Source of the DNA: Eubacterium sp.
GTDB lineage: Bacteria; Bacillota; Clostridia; Oscillospirales; Acutalibacteraceae
Assembly (NCBI GenBank): GCA_029054965.1
Contig: JAIDEF010000006.1
Span: 1-20,269, forward strand
Reading direction: 5' to 3'
Length of the DNA stretch: 20,269 nt
This document shows positions 1-8,417 of the stretch, one piece after another. The notes beneath the pieces are model-generated. The model was given only the letters and a program-made list of their open reading frames with translations. It had not been told where the DNA came from and did no database searches. A program made the translations under genes and the position numbers. Numbering within the stretch: the stretch's first letter is position 1; every line of letters starts with the position of its first letter.

Positions 1-1
1 G

Positions 2-2146
2 AATACTGTTGTTGACCTTGGCGGTAAAGAAAAAATAACCGCATATATAATGACGGGTGAAAACAAGAATATTTATGAAACTGATGGCTTGCTTGATGTA
101 CTCAGATCAGAGGGCCATTCTGATGATGAAAATAATCGTTTAAACTATTTTGGTGATGACCCGAATAAACAGGCTAATTTTATGAATGTGCTGTATGAGT
201 CAAATAATATGTTTATTTTAATACCCGTTATTGCTCTTATAGTTGCGGCTGCGGTTACAATAATCAATGCCTTTAATACAAATCTTAAGGACAGAAAAAA
301 GCAGATTGGTATGCTCCGTGCCGTTGGCACAACTAAAAAGCAGATTTTCAAAATCTTTGGCAGAGAAGCATTTTTCATCAGTCTGATTTGTATTCCAATC
401 AGTATTGCACTTTCATATCTGGCAGTGTGGCTGATATTTAAAATCAGCGGCACAGAGCTTGTTATGGCAAAAAGCATTTGGGTGCTGCCTATCAGTGCAG
501 TGCTTGGTATGGCTGTTGTTATGCTTTCTGCTCTTATTCCACTGGCAAATGCCGCCGCAATCACACCGATGCAGGCAATCCGTGATATTGAAAAAACAAG
601 AAAAATGAAAACAAAGAAAATCAAAACTCAAAAAACCTTTGATGTTTCAACACTTCTTTCAAAAAGAAGCCTTGCGTTTTCAAAGGTGTCGCAAATCAGT
701 GTCAGTGTAATACTGATTGCAACAATTTCTTTTTCCTGTCTTGGTTTTTCTTACATCAGCTATGAACGGGCAAATCCATATGGCTATAAGTCAGATTATA
801 TTGTTTCATCCTTTAATTTTAACTGGGATAATTTTACGAACTATAAAGTGCAGGCCCGCGGTATTGATGAAAAAGGATTTCAGGAGTTTGCTGCGGCACC
901 GTATATTGAAAAGGCTTGCGGCAAAAAGAATATAGTTGTTAATTTACAGATTGATGAATACAATGATTATTTTAAAAGTGCCGACAGAAGAAACAGTGTT
1001 TTTAAAGAAGACTGGGATAATATTGATGCACTTAATTACGATAATTTTTATGATTTATTTTTAAGTGAATTTACAGATGATTATATAACCCAAAAAGAAA
1101 TTCTTGATGAAGCTAAAGAGTCTATTCCGCTCGATATGTACTCATATGATGAAGCGGTTGTGCGACAGCTTAGTGACTGTGATATTCAGGGCGAAATTAA
1201 TCTTGATAAGCTTGCAGCAGGTGAGGAGGTTATCCTTCTTACACCGCAAACGGCAGCCTATATGGTTATGATTGATGAAAAAAACGGAAGCTGGCAGCAG
1301 AACAGGTTTTTTGACGGAGAAATTTATCATGAAGATGAAGAAGACTATCAGGAAATCTGCAGCGGTGAAAATCCGTATAAGGTTGGCGATACCATTAATT
1401 TTACTATTGCAGAGGTTGAGAATGAGGATACTGAGCTTACCAAGGAAACAGTTTCAGTAACCCAAAAGCAGGTTAAAATAGGTGCAATCGTTACACCTAA
1501 GCAGATTGAAAATGTCGATTATATTGAACAAGGCTATGGTATGGGATTCATCACCACCAACCAAGGTCTGAACTATTTTGTGAGCGGTACGAAGTACAGG
1601 GATATATATCTGTTTTCTGATACAGAGGTTGATGAAAATGTTGAAAAAGCAGTCAGAGCTTCCATTGACCCTGTTGTTGATATGTATAACTGTGATTTAA
1701 TCTCAAATTTTGAGCAGCAGCAAAGACAGCAGGATACAAATAATTCAATTTATTATTCACTGCTGGCACTCATAACAATCTGTTTTGTAATCTGTGCAAG
1801 CATTGTCAACAATACCCTTTCAGCCCGTATCAGGGAAGGTAAAAAGGAAATCGGCACAATTCGTGCCTTCGGGGCTAATCAGGCGGATTTGGTGAAATCG
1901 TATTTTAAGCAAATGCTTTCAATGCTGTCAGTGGGTATTATTTCAGGCTTTGCGGTTTATACAATCGGATTTTTTGCTGTGAATATTTATAATAAATCGC
2001 AGGGCAGAAGCATTGACCTGCCGTTTGACCCGTGGCTGACAATTGCTTTCTGTATTGTTCTTGTGGCGGTCTGCACAATCAACCTGTGGCTGAAAGTCCG
2101 CAGGGAAATGAAAAACAGTATTATTGAAAATATAAGAGAACTATAA
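2..2146 (+). CDS. ABC transporter permease with two FtsX domains (5' end outside window)
   Basis: The reading frame is open from base 2, so the ATG at 50 is internal and the gene starts upstream of the window; 714 residues are visible. Near visible residues 70-200 there is a membrane segment, then the FtsX-family pattern KKQIGMLRAVG, then further membrane segments. A helix near residues 230-250 leads into a long acidic extracytoplasmic region (roughly 260-590). A second FtsX domain follows, with EGKKEIGTIRAFG near residue 612 and three more membrane helices to the end. Duplicated FtsX domains around a large external domain are typical of the permeases of peptide-resistance, lipid or lipoprotein-type ABC exporters. 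The substrate cannot be told, and no ATPase is visible; it would be expected upstream. The gene ends at the shared terminator at 2146-2183. Confidence 0.85.
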   Translation, partial: NTVVDLGGKEKITAYIMTGENKNIYETDGLLDVLRSEGHSDDENNRLNYFGDDPNKQANFMNVLYESNNMFILIPVIALIVAAAVTIINAFNTNLKDRKKQIGMLRAVGTTKKQIFKIFGREAFFISLICIPISIALSYLAVWLIFKISGTELVMAKSIWVLPISAVLGMAVVMLSALIPLANAAAITPMQAIRDIEKTRKMKTKKIKTQKTFDVSTLLSKRSLAFSKVSQISVSVILIATISFSCLGFSYISYERANPYGYKSDYIVSSFNFNWDNFTNYKVQARGIDEKGFQEFAAAPYIEKACGKKNIVVNLQIDEYNDYFKSADRRNSVFKEDWDNIDALNYDNFYDLFLSEFTDDYITQKEILDEAKESIPLDMYSYDEAVVRQLSDCDIQGEINLDKLAAGEEVILLTPQTAAYMVMIDEKNGSWQQNRFFDGEIYHEDEEDYQEICSGENPYKVGDTINFTIAEVENEDTELTKETVSVTQKQVKIGAIVTPKQIENVDYIEQGYGMGFITTNQGLNYFVSGTKYRDIYLFSDTEVDENVEKAVRASIDPVVDMYNCDLISNFEQQQRQQDTNNSIYYSLLALITICFVICASIVNNTLSARIREGKKEIGTIRAFGANQADLVKSYFKQMLSMLSVGIISGFAVYTIGFFAVNIYNKSQGRSIDLPFDPWLTIAFCIVLVAVCTINLWLKVRREMKNSIIENIREL

Positions 2147-2183
2147 AAAATCCCCTTGCAGAAAAAACTGCAAGGGGATTTTT
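2146..2183. terminator. Bidirectional rho-independent terminator between convergent genes
   Basis: A perfect 16-bp stem (2146-2161 with 2168-2183) closes a six-A loop. It has a GC-rich core (tccccttgcag) and terminal A/T runs that give a U tract on both strands. It lies exactly between the permease stop (plus strand) and the acyltransferase stop (minus strand) and can serve both. Confidence 0.93.
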
Positions 2184-3281
2184 CTATGCATTTTGAATTT
2201 TTGTTGTGATTTTGTTAATAAGAACGTCGTATCTGCAAAGCTTTTTGATGAAATCCAATGCCAGAGCAAGTGCCAGTGACAGTATAAAGAGGACTGCAAA
2301 TATCAGCATAAAGTGCTTGAATGAGTAAACAAAGTTATGCAGATAATTAAGTCTTATAAAAGTGTGAGTAAGGAATATTGTCATTGAGTGCTTGCCGAGG
2401 AATTCAAGTATCTTATTAAGCACAGGAATGCGGATTATACAGAACCTGAAGAAGCATATAAATGCAAGTGGGATTACACCATAGTTAAGTTCCCACGCAA
2501 CAGTGCGGTTATATTTCAGCATTATAATGTATCCCACTCCGATCAGTCCGCCGAAAATGATAAAAGAGGTGATATATGATACAATTTTATTTTTCGGCAG
2601 TCTTTCTTCAATCTTGTTAAACACATCATAGTCGGCAAACATCATTCCGAAAATTACAGGGAGAATAAAGGTGTAAATATTTGTTCCGCCGGGATAACCG
2701 ACCTTTAACAGCCTTGGCAGTGCAACAATTAAAAGAATAATCGGTAAATAACCGACCTTTTTAGAAACTGCATACACAAGAGGGATAACAAGAATAAACA
2801 CAATAGCTGCACTCATATACCACCATGTGCCGTTCAGAGTCGGTGTGTCAAAAAGATTTGCCAGACCAAGAAAATCGTTAATCAGATAAAACACCCCTGC
2901 ATACGGCTTTTTTTCAAAATAAGTGGTGTAAGGTAATTTGTTTATTATCATTGTTCCGATAAGGAAAATGATATAAATAAACCAGAAGCCCGACATGGTT
3001 TTTATAAGCCTTGTGGTATTCCATTTGACAATGTCTTTTCTGCTGAACTTCTGTCCTGCAATTGATTTAAGCAAGCCGTAGCCTGTTATAAAAGCGAACA
3101 GGCTCACACATACTTTAAATAAAAAGGCAACATTTACAACAAATGTCTGGCTGAATGGTGTAAAGTCGATTTCAAACCCTTTGAACCTGTCGGCAGTACA
3201 GTAAAGATGATGGAAAAGCATCAGTATTATTGCGAGTCCTTTAATGGCAAAGGAGTCGTTTTTGGTAAGTCCTTGTTTCAT
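2184..3281 (-). CDS. Membrane acyltransferase, acyltransferase-3 family
   Basis: A 365-residue polytopic membrane protein. The N-terminus runs from a short cytoplasmic lead into the first helix and contains the paired histidines H24-H25 (LFHHLY). This is the hallmark of acyltransferase-3 (OafA/Oac-like) enzymes, which move acetyl or other acyl groups onto sugars or surface polymers. About ten hydrophobic segments follow, the usual number for the family, and the full length of about 365 residues is also normal. The start is supported by GAAAGGAC about 8 bases upstream on the minus strand. It is transcribed divergently from the glycerophosphotransferase/glycosyltransferase gene, which fits a role in decorating a cell-envelope polymer. 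The acceptor is inferred, not shown. Confidence 0.85.
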   Translation of the reverse strand: MKQGLTKNDSFAIKGLAIILMLFHHLYCTADRFKGFEIDFTPFSQTFVVNVAFLFKVCVSLFAFITGYGLLKSIAGQKFSRKDIVKWNTTRLIKTMSGFWFIYIIFLIGTMIINKLPYTTYFEKKPYAGVFYLINDFLGLANLFDTPTLNGTWWYMSAAIVFILVIPLVYAVSKKVGYLPIILLIVALPRLLKVGYPGGTNIYTFILPVIFGMMFADYDVFNKIEERLPKNKIVSYITSFIIFGGLIGVGYIIMLKYNRTVAWELNYGVIPLAFICFFRFCIIRIPVLNKILEFLGKHSMTIFLTHTFIRLNYLHNFVYSFKHFMLIFAVLFILSLALALALDFIKKLCRYDVLINKITTKIQNA

Positions 3282-3318
3282 TTTTTAGTCCTTTCAGCAA
3301 ATGCTAAATTATAGGTTT

Positions 3319-3347
3319 ATAATAGCACAATGTTATTTTGTTGTCTA
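3319..3347 (-). promoter_or_regulatory. Sigma-A promoter for the acyltransferase gene
   Basis: On the minus strand, -35 TAGACA (3342-3347) is separated by 17 bases from -10 TATTAT (3319-3324). This leaves a leader of about 30 bases before the ATG at 3281. Its -35 lies only 12 bases from the -35 of the opposing promoter. Confidence 0.65.
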
Positions 3348-3359
3348 TACTTAATTGTT

Positions 3360-3388
3360 TTGACAAACAGTTCCATGTTTGGTATAAT
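3360..3388 (+). promoter_or_regulatory. Perfect-consensus sigma-A promoter for the glycerophosphotransferase fusion gene
   Basis: The -35 is TTGACA (3360-3365), the spacer is exactly 17 bases and the -10 is TATAAT (3383-3388), preceded by TGG, an extended -10. This is a full consensus match, so strong constitutive expression is expected unless a repressor acts. Confidence 0.88.
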
Positions 3389-3428
3389 TATATAATTAAA
3401 AAAGTGTAATATAAAAGCGGGAGATAAT

Positions 3429-5888
3429 ATGACGGTAAAACGTTTATTTGATTTGTTTTTTAAAAACGTAAAAAAAATTGGCAAAAGCCAGTTTTTCAGG
3501 GCGAAATTCTATGCTACAAATTATGCTGCAAAGTACGATATTGATGACAGATTAATGCTGTTTGAGGCTTTCAGCGGCGATGATTTTTCAGGCAATCCTT
3601 TTTATGTTTTTGAGAATATTTATAATGACAAAAAATTCAGAGATTACAAAAAGGTTATATCCGTTAACAAGCAGAGCTTCCCTAAGGTGCAGGCGTTGCT
3701 TGATAACTACGGCTTTAAGGATAATGTGAAAATTGTTCAGAAGAACAGTACTGCCTACTGCAGGGCATTGACTACTGCAAAATATCTTATTAATAATGTT
3801 GCATTTCCGACATATTTTATTAAGCGTGAGGGTCAGGTTTATCTGAATACATGGCACGGCACTCCGCTGAAAGGTCTTGGCAGGAGTATTAAGGATAATC
3901 CTAACAGTATAGGTAATGTTCAGCGTAATTTCCTTATGTCAGATTATCTGCTTTATCCAAATAATTATTCATTTGAGCATATCAAAGAGGATTATATGCT
4001 TGACTGGTTTTATAAGGGTAAGTATGTTCTGGCAGGCTACCCCTGTAATGGCAGACTTTTTGATGATTCAAGAGTTGCAAAAATCCGCAGAGATTTCGAG
4101 CTTGAGGGTAAAAAGGTTGTTGTTTATATGCCTACCTGGAGGTCTGTTGCTAAGGACGACACCATAAACAAGCAGATATATTATATTATGCATCTGCTTG
4201 TAGAGATGGAGTCAAGACTTGACGAAAACACCATTGTGTTTGTTAAGCTCCACCACCTTGCATCTGCTGAAATAGATTTGGAGGGCTTTGAAAAAATCAG
4301 AGAATTCCCTTCTGATTATGAAACCTATGACTTTTTGAGTATTGCTGACTGTCTTGTTACAGACTATTCAAGTGTTATGTTTGATTTTGCAAACACTGGC
4401 AGAAAGATTTTGCTTTATACTTATGATAAAGAGGAGTATATGGCAGGCAGAAGTATGTATTTTGATATAGAAAAACTGCCGTTTTTTGCCACATATGATG
4501 CACGTCAGATTGCTGACGCAGTTAATAATGATGAGCTTCAATATGATTACAGTGAATTTGTAAGGGAATACTGTAATTATGACAATAAAAATGCAGCAGG
4601 AAATCTTGTTAATCTTATGGTTACAGGCAGAAAATCACCTGAAATGAAGCTGATAAACGGTACTGACTTTAAGAATGACAAGGAAAATGTTCTTATTTAT
4701 GCAGGTGTTCTGCAGAAAAACGGAATGACAACTGCACTTAAAAATCTTGTTAACAGTCTTGATGCCGATGAGCGGAATTATATTCTTACATTCTATGCAA
4801 GAAAAACTAATCCTAATAAGCTTCTGATTAATGAGTTCCAGCCGGGTGTTAAATATATACCTATGCAGGGCCCGAAAAATCTGACTGTCAAAGAGGCAAT
4901 GCTTCAGGTGCTTTATTATATGAACGTCAGCACAAAAGCAACTAAGAGGGCACTTGACAGTATTTATGAGCGTGAGCTCAAACGATGCTTTCCCACAATT
5001 AAGTTTGACCATGCTATTCACTTTACAGGCTATGAAAAGCATATTATGCAGCTTCTCGGCAGGCTGACATGCCCTAAGTATATCTGGGTGCATAATAATA
5101 TGTACAAGGAATCCACCACGAAAAATAACTTCCACATAAATTCTGTGAAATATGCATATGCAAACTTCGATAAAATTGTTGTTGTAAGAGAAACAATGGG
5201 CGAGGAGCTTAAGCCGTTTATGAGTGATGCAGAGCAGAAAAAGATTTGTGTTGTTCATAACCAGAATGATGTTGATAACATTGTCAGCAAGTCGGCACTG
5301 GCTGTTGAGTTTCAAGATGATACCTTCTGTACTGCCGAGCTTTCAAAGCTTAATGAAATACTTGCTGATAAGTCAATTAACAAGTTTGTAAACATTGCTC
5401 GTTTTTCACAGGAAAAGGGCATTGACAGGCTTATTACAGCTTTTGATAAATACAGAAAAGAAAGTGACCCTGATGCATGGCTTATTGTTATCGGCGGTTA
5501 TGGTAAGGAATTTCAAAATATCCTTTCAATGGTTCAGGATGAGAATGAAAATACAATCATCGATAATGTTATTATCATTAAGTCGATTATGAATCCTTAT
5601 CCGATTCTTAAAAATTGTGATGCTTTTGTGTTGTCATCTCTCTATGAGGGTCTGCCTATGACAATTATTGAGGCGCTGATTCTTGATGTTCCTGTTATTT
5701 CAACAGATATTACAGGACCGAAGGAATTTCTTGAGGCCGGTTACGGCTATCTTGTTGATAACAGTGAGCAAGGTTTGATTGACGGATTTAAAGCCTTTAA
5801 AAATAATGAGCTTAAGGGTCTTGTTAAATTTGATGTTGAGAAGTTTAACAATGACGCCATGGCAGAATTTGAACAAGTATTTGAGTAA
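3429..5888 (+). CDS. Fusion protein: CDP-glycerol glycerophosphotransferase (TagF/TagB-like) plus GT4 glycosyltransferase
   Basis: 819 residues in two halves. The N-terminal half (about 45-400) is a CDP-glycerol:glycerophosphotransferase. It contains the family's TWHGTPLKG motif (H143), YMPTWR (about 233-238), KLHHL (273-277) and TDYSSVMFDF (311-320). Such enzymes add glycerol-phosphate units to teichoic-acid-like polymers or capsule. The C-terminal half (about 417-819) is a GT-B fold GT4 glycosyltransferase with NIARFSQEKG, then the E-x7-E signature E740...E748 in YEGLPMTIIEAL, and a DITGPKEF segment. It should transfer a sugar from a nucleotide-sugar. No signal peptide is seen, so it acts at the cytoplasmic face. 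The start follows GGGAG five bases upstream. It is monocistronic between its own promoter and a terminator. Combining both activities in one chain suggests a glycosylated glycerol-phosphate envelope polymer; the exact product is unknown. Confidence 0.88.
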   Translation: MTVKRLFDLFFKNVKKIGKSQFFRAKFYATNYAAKYDIDDRLMLFEAFSGDDFSGNPFYVFENIYNDKKFRDYKKVISVNKQSFPKVQALLDNYGFKDNVKIVQKNSTAYCRALTTAKYLINNVAFPTYFIKREGQVYLNTWHGTPLKGLGRSIKDNPNSIGNVQRNFLMSDYLLYPNNYSFEHIKEDYMLDWFYKGKYVLAGYPCNGRLFDDSRVAKIRRDFELEGKKVVVYMPTWRSVAKDDTINKQIYYIMHLLVEMESRLDENTIVFVKLHHLASAEIDLEGFEKIREFPSDYETYDFLSIADCLVTDYSSVMFDFANTGRKILLYTYDKEEYMAGRSMYFDIEKLPFFATYDARQIADAVNNDELQYDYSEFVREYCNYDNKNAAGNLVNLMVTGRKSPEMKLINGTDFKNDKENVLIYAGVLQKNGMTTALKNLVNSLDADERNYILTFYARKTNPNKLLINEFQPGVKYIPMQGPKNLTVKEAMLQVLYYMNVSTKATKRALDSIYERELKRCFPTIKFDHAIHFTGYEKHIMQLLGRLTCPKYIWVHNNMYKESTTKNNFHINSVKYAYANFDKIVVVRETMGEELKPFMSDAEQKKICVVHNQNDVDNIVSKSALAVEFQDDTFCTAELSKLNEILADKSINKFVNIARFSQEKGIDRLITAFDKYRKESDPDAWLIVIGGYGKEFQNILSMVQDENENTIIDNVIIIKSIMNPYPILKNCDAFVLSSLYEGLPMTIIEALILDVPVISTDITGPKEFLEAGYGYLVDNSEQGLIDGFKAFKNNELKGLVKFDVEKFNNDAMAEFEQVFE

Positions 5889-5892
5889 AGTT

Positions 5893-5935
5893 AAAACCGA
5901 TAAGTGCATTTCCTTTAGCGTTTATCGGTTTTTTT
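5893..5935 (+). terminator. Rho-independent terminator after the fusion gene
   Basis: A stem of 11 Watson-Crick pairs (aaaaccgataa, 5893-5903, with ttatcggtttt, 5922-5932) can be extended inward by four more pairs, including two G-U. It is followed by an uninterrupted T run to about 5935. It begins four bases after the stop codon. Confidence 0.85.
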
Positions 5936-5987
5936 ATGTATTACAGTCGATTATTACCATTTTATTAACAAATCCTGTTTATATTGA

Positions 5988-6016
5988 TTGATTAAAATTT
6001 GGCTATATGGTATAAT
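5988..6016 (+). promoter_or_regulatory. Promoter of the rnf operon
   Basis: The -35 is TTGATT (5988-5993), with a 17-base spacer and -10 TATAAT (6011-6016) preceded by TGG, an extended -10. The leader to the rnfC ATG is about 47 bases. A 9-base direct repeat flanks the -10 and is listed separately. Confidence 0.78.
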
Positions 6017-6028
6017 AAATTGGCTATA
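5999..6028 (+). repeat. Direct repeat TTGGCTATA flanking the rnf -10 box
   Basis: Two identical 9-base copies, at 5999-6007 and 6020-6028, start 21 bases apart, close to two helical turns. One lies immediately upstream of the -10 and the other covers the likely transcription start. The placement suits an operator read by a dimer on one face of the helix, but no regulator is identified. Confidence 0.5.
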
Positions 6029-6069
6029 CTTACATTAGGATAAATATTAATCCCAAGGAGTGCATTAGT

Positions 6070-7392
6070 ATGAAATTGAAATCATTTAAGAAAGGAGTTC
6101 ATCCTTATGGCGGCAAGGAGCTGTCAAAGGATTGTGAAATAAAAAGCATATCAGCAGGCTCTGTTATGGTGTACCCGCTTTCACAAAGCATAGGTGCTCC
6201 TGCAAAGGCTGTTGTCAGTGTCGGCGACAGGGTTCTTAAGGGACAGCTTATTGCCGAGGCAGGCGGTTTTATTTCAGCTCCGATTTACAGCAGTGTTTCA
6301 GGTGTTGTAAAGAAAATTGAAAAAAGACTTGTAACTAACGGCTCAATGGTTGAGTCTATCGTTATTGAAAATGATAAGACAGACGAAGCCGTTTCTGGCT
6401 TTGGAGAGCCGCGAAATGTTGAAAGCTTAACTCAGGATGAAATTATTGACATAATTAAGGAGTCAGGTATTGTCGGTCTTGGCGGTGCAGGTTTCCCAAC
6501 AAGTGTTAAGCTTGCTCCGAAAAACCCGCTTGATATTGACACACTCATTATAAATGGTGCTGAGTGCGAGCCTTATCTTACATCTGACTACAGACTGATG
6601 CTTGAAAAGTCTGATGAAATTATCAAGGGTATTAAGGTAATCTTAAAGCTGCTGCCAAATGCAAAGGCAGTTATCGGAATTGAAAACAATAAGGCTGATG
6701 CGATAAAGATTTTGGAGGATAAAACCTCAGGCGAGGAAAAAATCAGCGTTCAGCCGTTAAAAACAAAGTATCCTCAGGGTGGCGAAAGACAGCTTATTTT
6801 TGCAGTAACAGGAAGAAAGCTTAATTCAAAAATTCTTCCTGCCGATAAGGGCTGCATTGTTGTTAACACTGCAAGCTGTTATGCAGTTTATGAGGCGGTT
6901 TATCTGAATATGCCTTTAATTCACAGAGTGATGACAATCACTGGCGAGGCTGTTAATAGTCCCTGCAATGTTGATGTTCCTCTTGGTATGAGTCACAGCG
7001 AGGTGCTCGAGGCCTGCGGCGGTGCAAAGGATGATGTTGTCAAGTTTATTTCAGGCGGACCAATGATGGGTATGGCTATGAGTACACTTGATATTCCTGT
7101 TGTTAAAACCTCATCATCAATCCTTGCATTCTCAAAGGATGATGTTGCAATGCTTCCTCAGTCTGCTTGTATTCATTGCGGCAAGTGCGTTGCTGCCTGC
7201 CCTGAAATATTAGTTCCGCAGATGATGTGCAAATCAATTAAAACAAACGATTATGAAAGATTCGCTGACCTTGGCGGTATGGAGTGTATGGAGTGCGGTA
7301 GCTGCACATTTGTATGCCCTGCAAAAATCCCGCTTACCCAGATGTTTAAGCTTGGCAAGGTTAAGGTCAGGGAAGTTCAGTTTGGTAAATAA
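6070..7392 (+). CDS. rnfC: RnfC, NADH-binding peripheral subunit of the Rnf complex
   Basis: 440 residues, a normal clostridial RnfC length. The N-terminus (KKGVHPYGGKELSKDCEI) and the following biotinyl-lipoyl-like region are typical. The flavin/NADH-binding signature GLGGAGFPTSVKL lies at 136-148. Two [4Fe-4S] sites are complete at the C-terminus: C367-x2-C370-x2-C373-x3-C377 and C406-x2-C409-x2-C412-x3-C416, each last cysteine followed by proline. RnfC sits on the cytoplasmic side and exchanges electrons with NAD(H). The start at 6070 has AAGGAG nine bases upstream. It is first in the operon and 14 bases from rnfD. Confidence 0.96.
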   Translation: MKLKSFKKGVHPYGGKELSKDCEIKSISAGSVMVYPLSQSIGAPAKAVVSVGDRVLKGQLIAEAGGFISAPIYSSVSGVVKKIEKRLVTNGSMVESIVIENDKTDEAVSGFGEPRNVESLTQDEIIDIIKESGIVGLGGAGFPTSVKLAPKNPLDIDTLIINGAECEPYLTSDYRLMLEKSDEIIKGIKVILKLLPNAKAVIGIENNKADAIKILEDKTSGEEKISVQPLKTKYPQGGERQLIFAVTGRKLNSKILPADKGCIVVNTASCYAVYEAVYLNMPLIHRVMTITGEAVNSPCNVDVPLGMSHSEVLEACGGAKDDVVKFISGGPMMGMAMSTLDIPVVKTSSSILAFSKDDVAMLPQSACIHCGKCVAACPEILVPQMMCKSIKTNDYERFADLGGMECMECGSCTFVCPAKIPLTQMFKLGKVKVREVQFGK

Positions 7393-7406
7393 GGAGGGGT
7401 ATAAAA

Positions 7407-8417
7407 ATGTATAATGTTTCAGTATCTCCTCATGTGAGGTCACAGAATACCACTAAGTCAGTAATGCGTGACGTAGCGATTGCATTGCTGCCTGTGCTGG
7501 CTTTCGGTGTTTATCAGTTCGGTTTAAGAGCCTTGATGATCATTGCAATATGTATTGTTACCTGCGTTTTAAGTGAACTGATTTTTGAACTGCTTGCCAA
7601 AAAGACTGTTACAATATTTGATTACAGTGCAGTTGTAACAGGTATGATTTTGGCTGTTAACCTGCCTGCAAATGTTGCGTGGTGGATTCCTGTTATCGGC
7701 AGTGTGTTCGCCATTGTTGCAGTTAAAATGCTCTTCGGTGGCTTAGGTCAGAACTTTATGAACCCTGCCCTGGCAGCAAGATGCTTTTTGCTGATTTCTT
7801 TTACAGGAAGAATGAGCGATTTTGCAACCAACGGAACTTTAGCCGAGCAGTTTGAAATGATTAAGACAGGCAGCATTAAGGCACTGACTGCAGCGGCTGA
7901 TGTTACTGCAGGTGCAACTCCTCTTGCAGTCCTCAAGGGTGGTGAAGAGGTTGATTTGCTTACTCTCTTCCTTGGCTTCCACGGTGGATGTATAGGTGAG
8001 GTTTCAGCACTTGCAATTTTAATCGGCGGACTTTACCTTATTGTTAAAAAGGTTATTTCTGTTAGAATTCCGCTTACTTACATTCTTTCAACTGCTTTGT
8101 TTATATTTGTAATTAATACAGCAAGCGGTAATGATGTTTCGTTGAATTATATGCTTGGTCAGGTGCTTTCTGGCGGACTTCTTGTAGGTGCGTTCTTTAT
8201 GGCAACTGATTATGTAACAAGTCCCATTACTCCATGGGGTCAGATAATTTACGGTATAATTCTTGGATTACTTACTGCATTGTTCCGTGTTCTCGGTTCT
8301 TCTGCAGAAGGAGTATCCTATGCAATTATTATTGGTAATCTTCTTGTTCCGATTATCGAAAAGATTACAATTCCAAAGCCTTTCGGCTGTGAAAAAGCGA
8401 AAGGAGAGAATAAATAA
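7407..8417 (+). CDS. rnfD: RnfD, membrane subunit carrying covalent FMN
   Basis: 336 residues with many hydrophobic segments, as in RnfD/NqrB. The conserved C-terminal part GAFFMATDYVTSPITPWG is easily recognised. The likely flavin attachment site is T171 in D165-V-T-A-G-A-T171-P. The known ApbE-type target pattern is D-x-x-(S/T)-G-A-T, so this copy has alanine at the usual S/T position. RnfD carries electrons and contributes to the ion path across the membrane. The ribosome binding site is AAGGAGGGG. The stop codon overlaps the rnfG start by one base (TAATG), which indicates translational coupling. Confidence 0.95.
   Translation: MYNVSVSPHVRSQNTTKSVMRDVAIALLPVLAFGVYQFGLRALMIIAICIVTCVLSELIFELLAKKTVTIFDYSAVVTGMILAVNLPANVAWWIPVIGSVFAIVAVKMLFGGLGQNFMNPALAARCFLLISFTGRMSDFATNGTLAEQFEMIKTGSIKALTAAADVTAGATPLAVLKGGEEVDLLTLFLGFHGGCIGEVSALAILIGGLYLIVKKVISVRIPLTYILSTALFIFVINTASGNDVSLNYMLGQVLSGGLLVGAFFMATDYVTSPITPWGQIIYGIILGLLTALFRVLGSSAEGVSYAIIIGNLLVPIIEKITIPKPFGCEKAKGENK

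Noticed and set aside
145..624. 159-codon minus-strand frame within the permease gene
   Set aside because: It mirrors the hydrophobic FtsX region on the other strand; no ribosome binding site or family resemblance.
50..2146. ATG at 50 as the start of the ABC permease
   Set aside because: The frame is open to the left edge at base 2, the encoded part upstream continues the same protein, and no ribosome binding site precedes the ATG.
4635..5315. 226-codon open frame on the minus strand inside the glycerophosphotransferase fusion gene
   Set aside because: It lies wholly antisense to a gene with clear conserved motifs, has no recognisable domain, promoter or ribosome binding site, and an odd composition rich in Cys, His, Ile and Asn.
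5954..5971. Possible Rex operator upstream of rnfC (TTAACAA half-site at 5965-5971)
   Set aside because: The left half matches the TTGTTAA consensus at only three of seven bases, and the site lies upstream of the -35 by about 17 bases.
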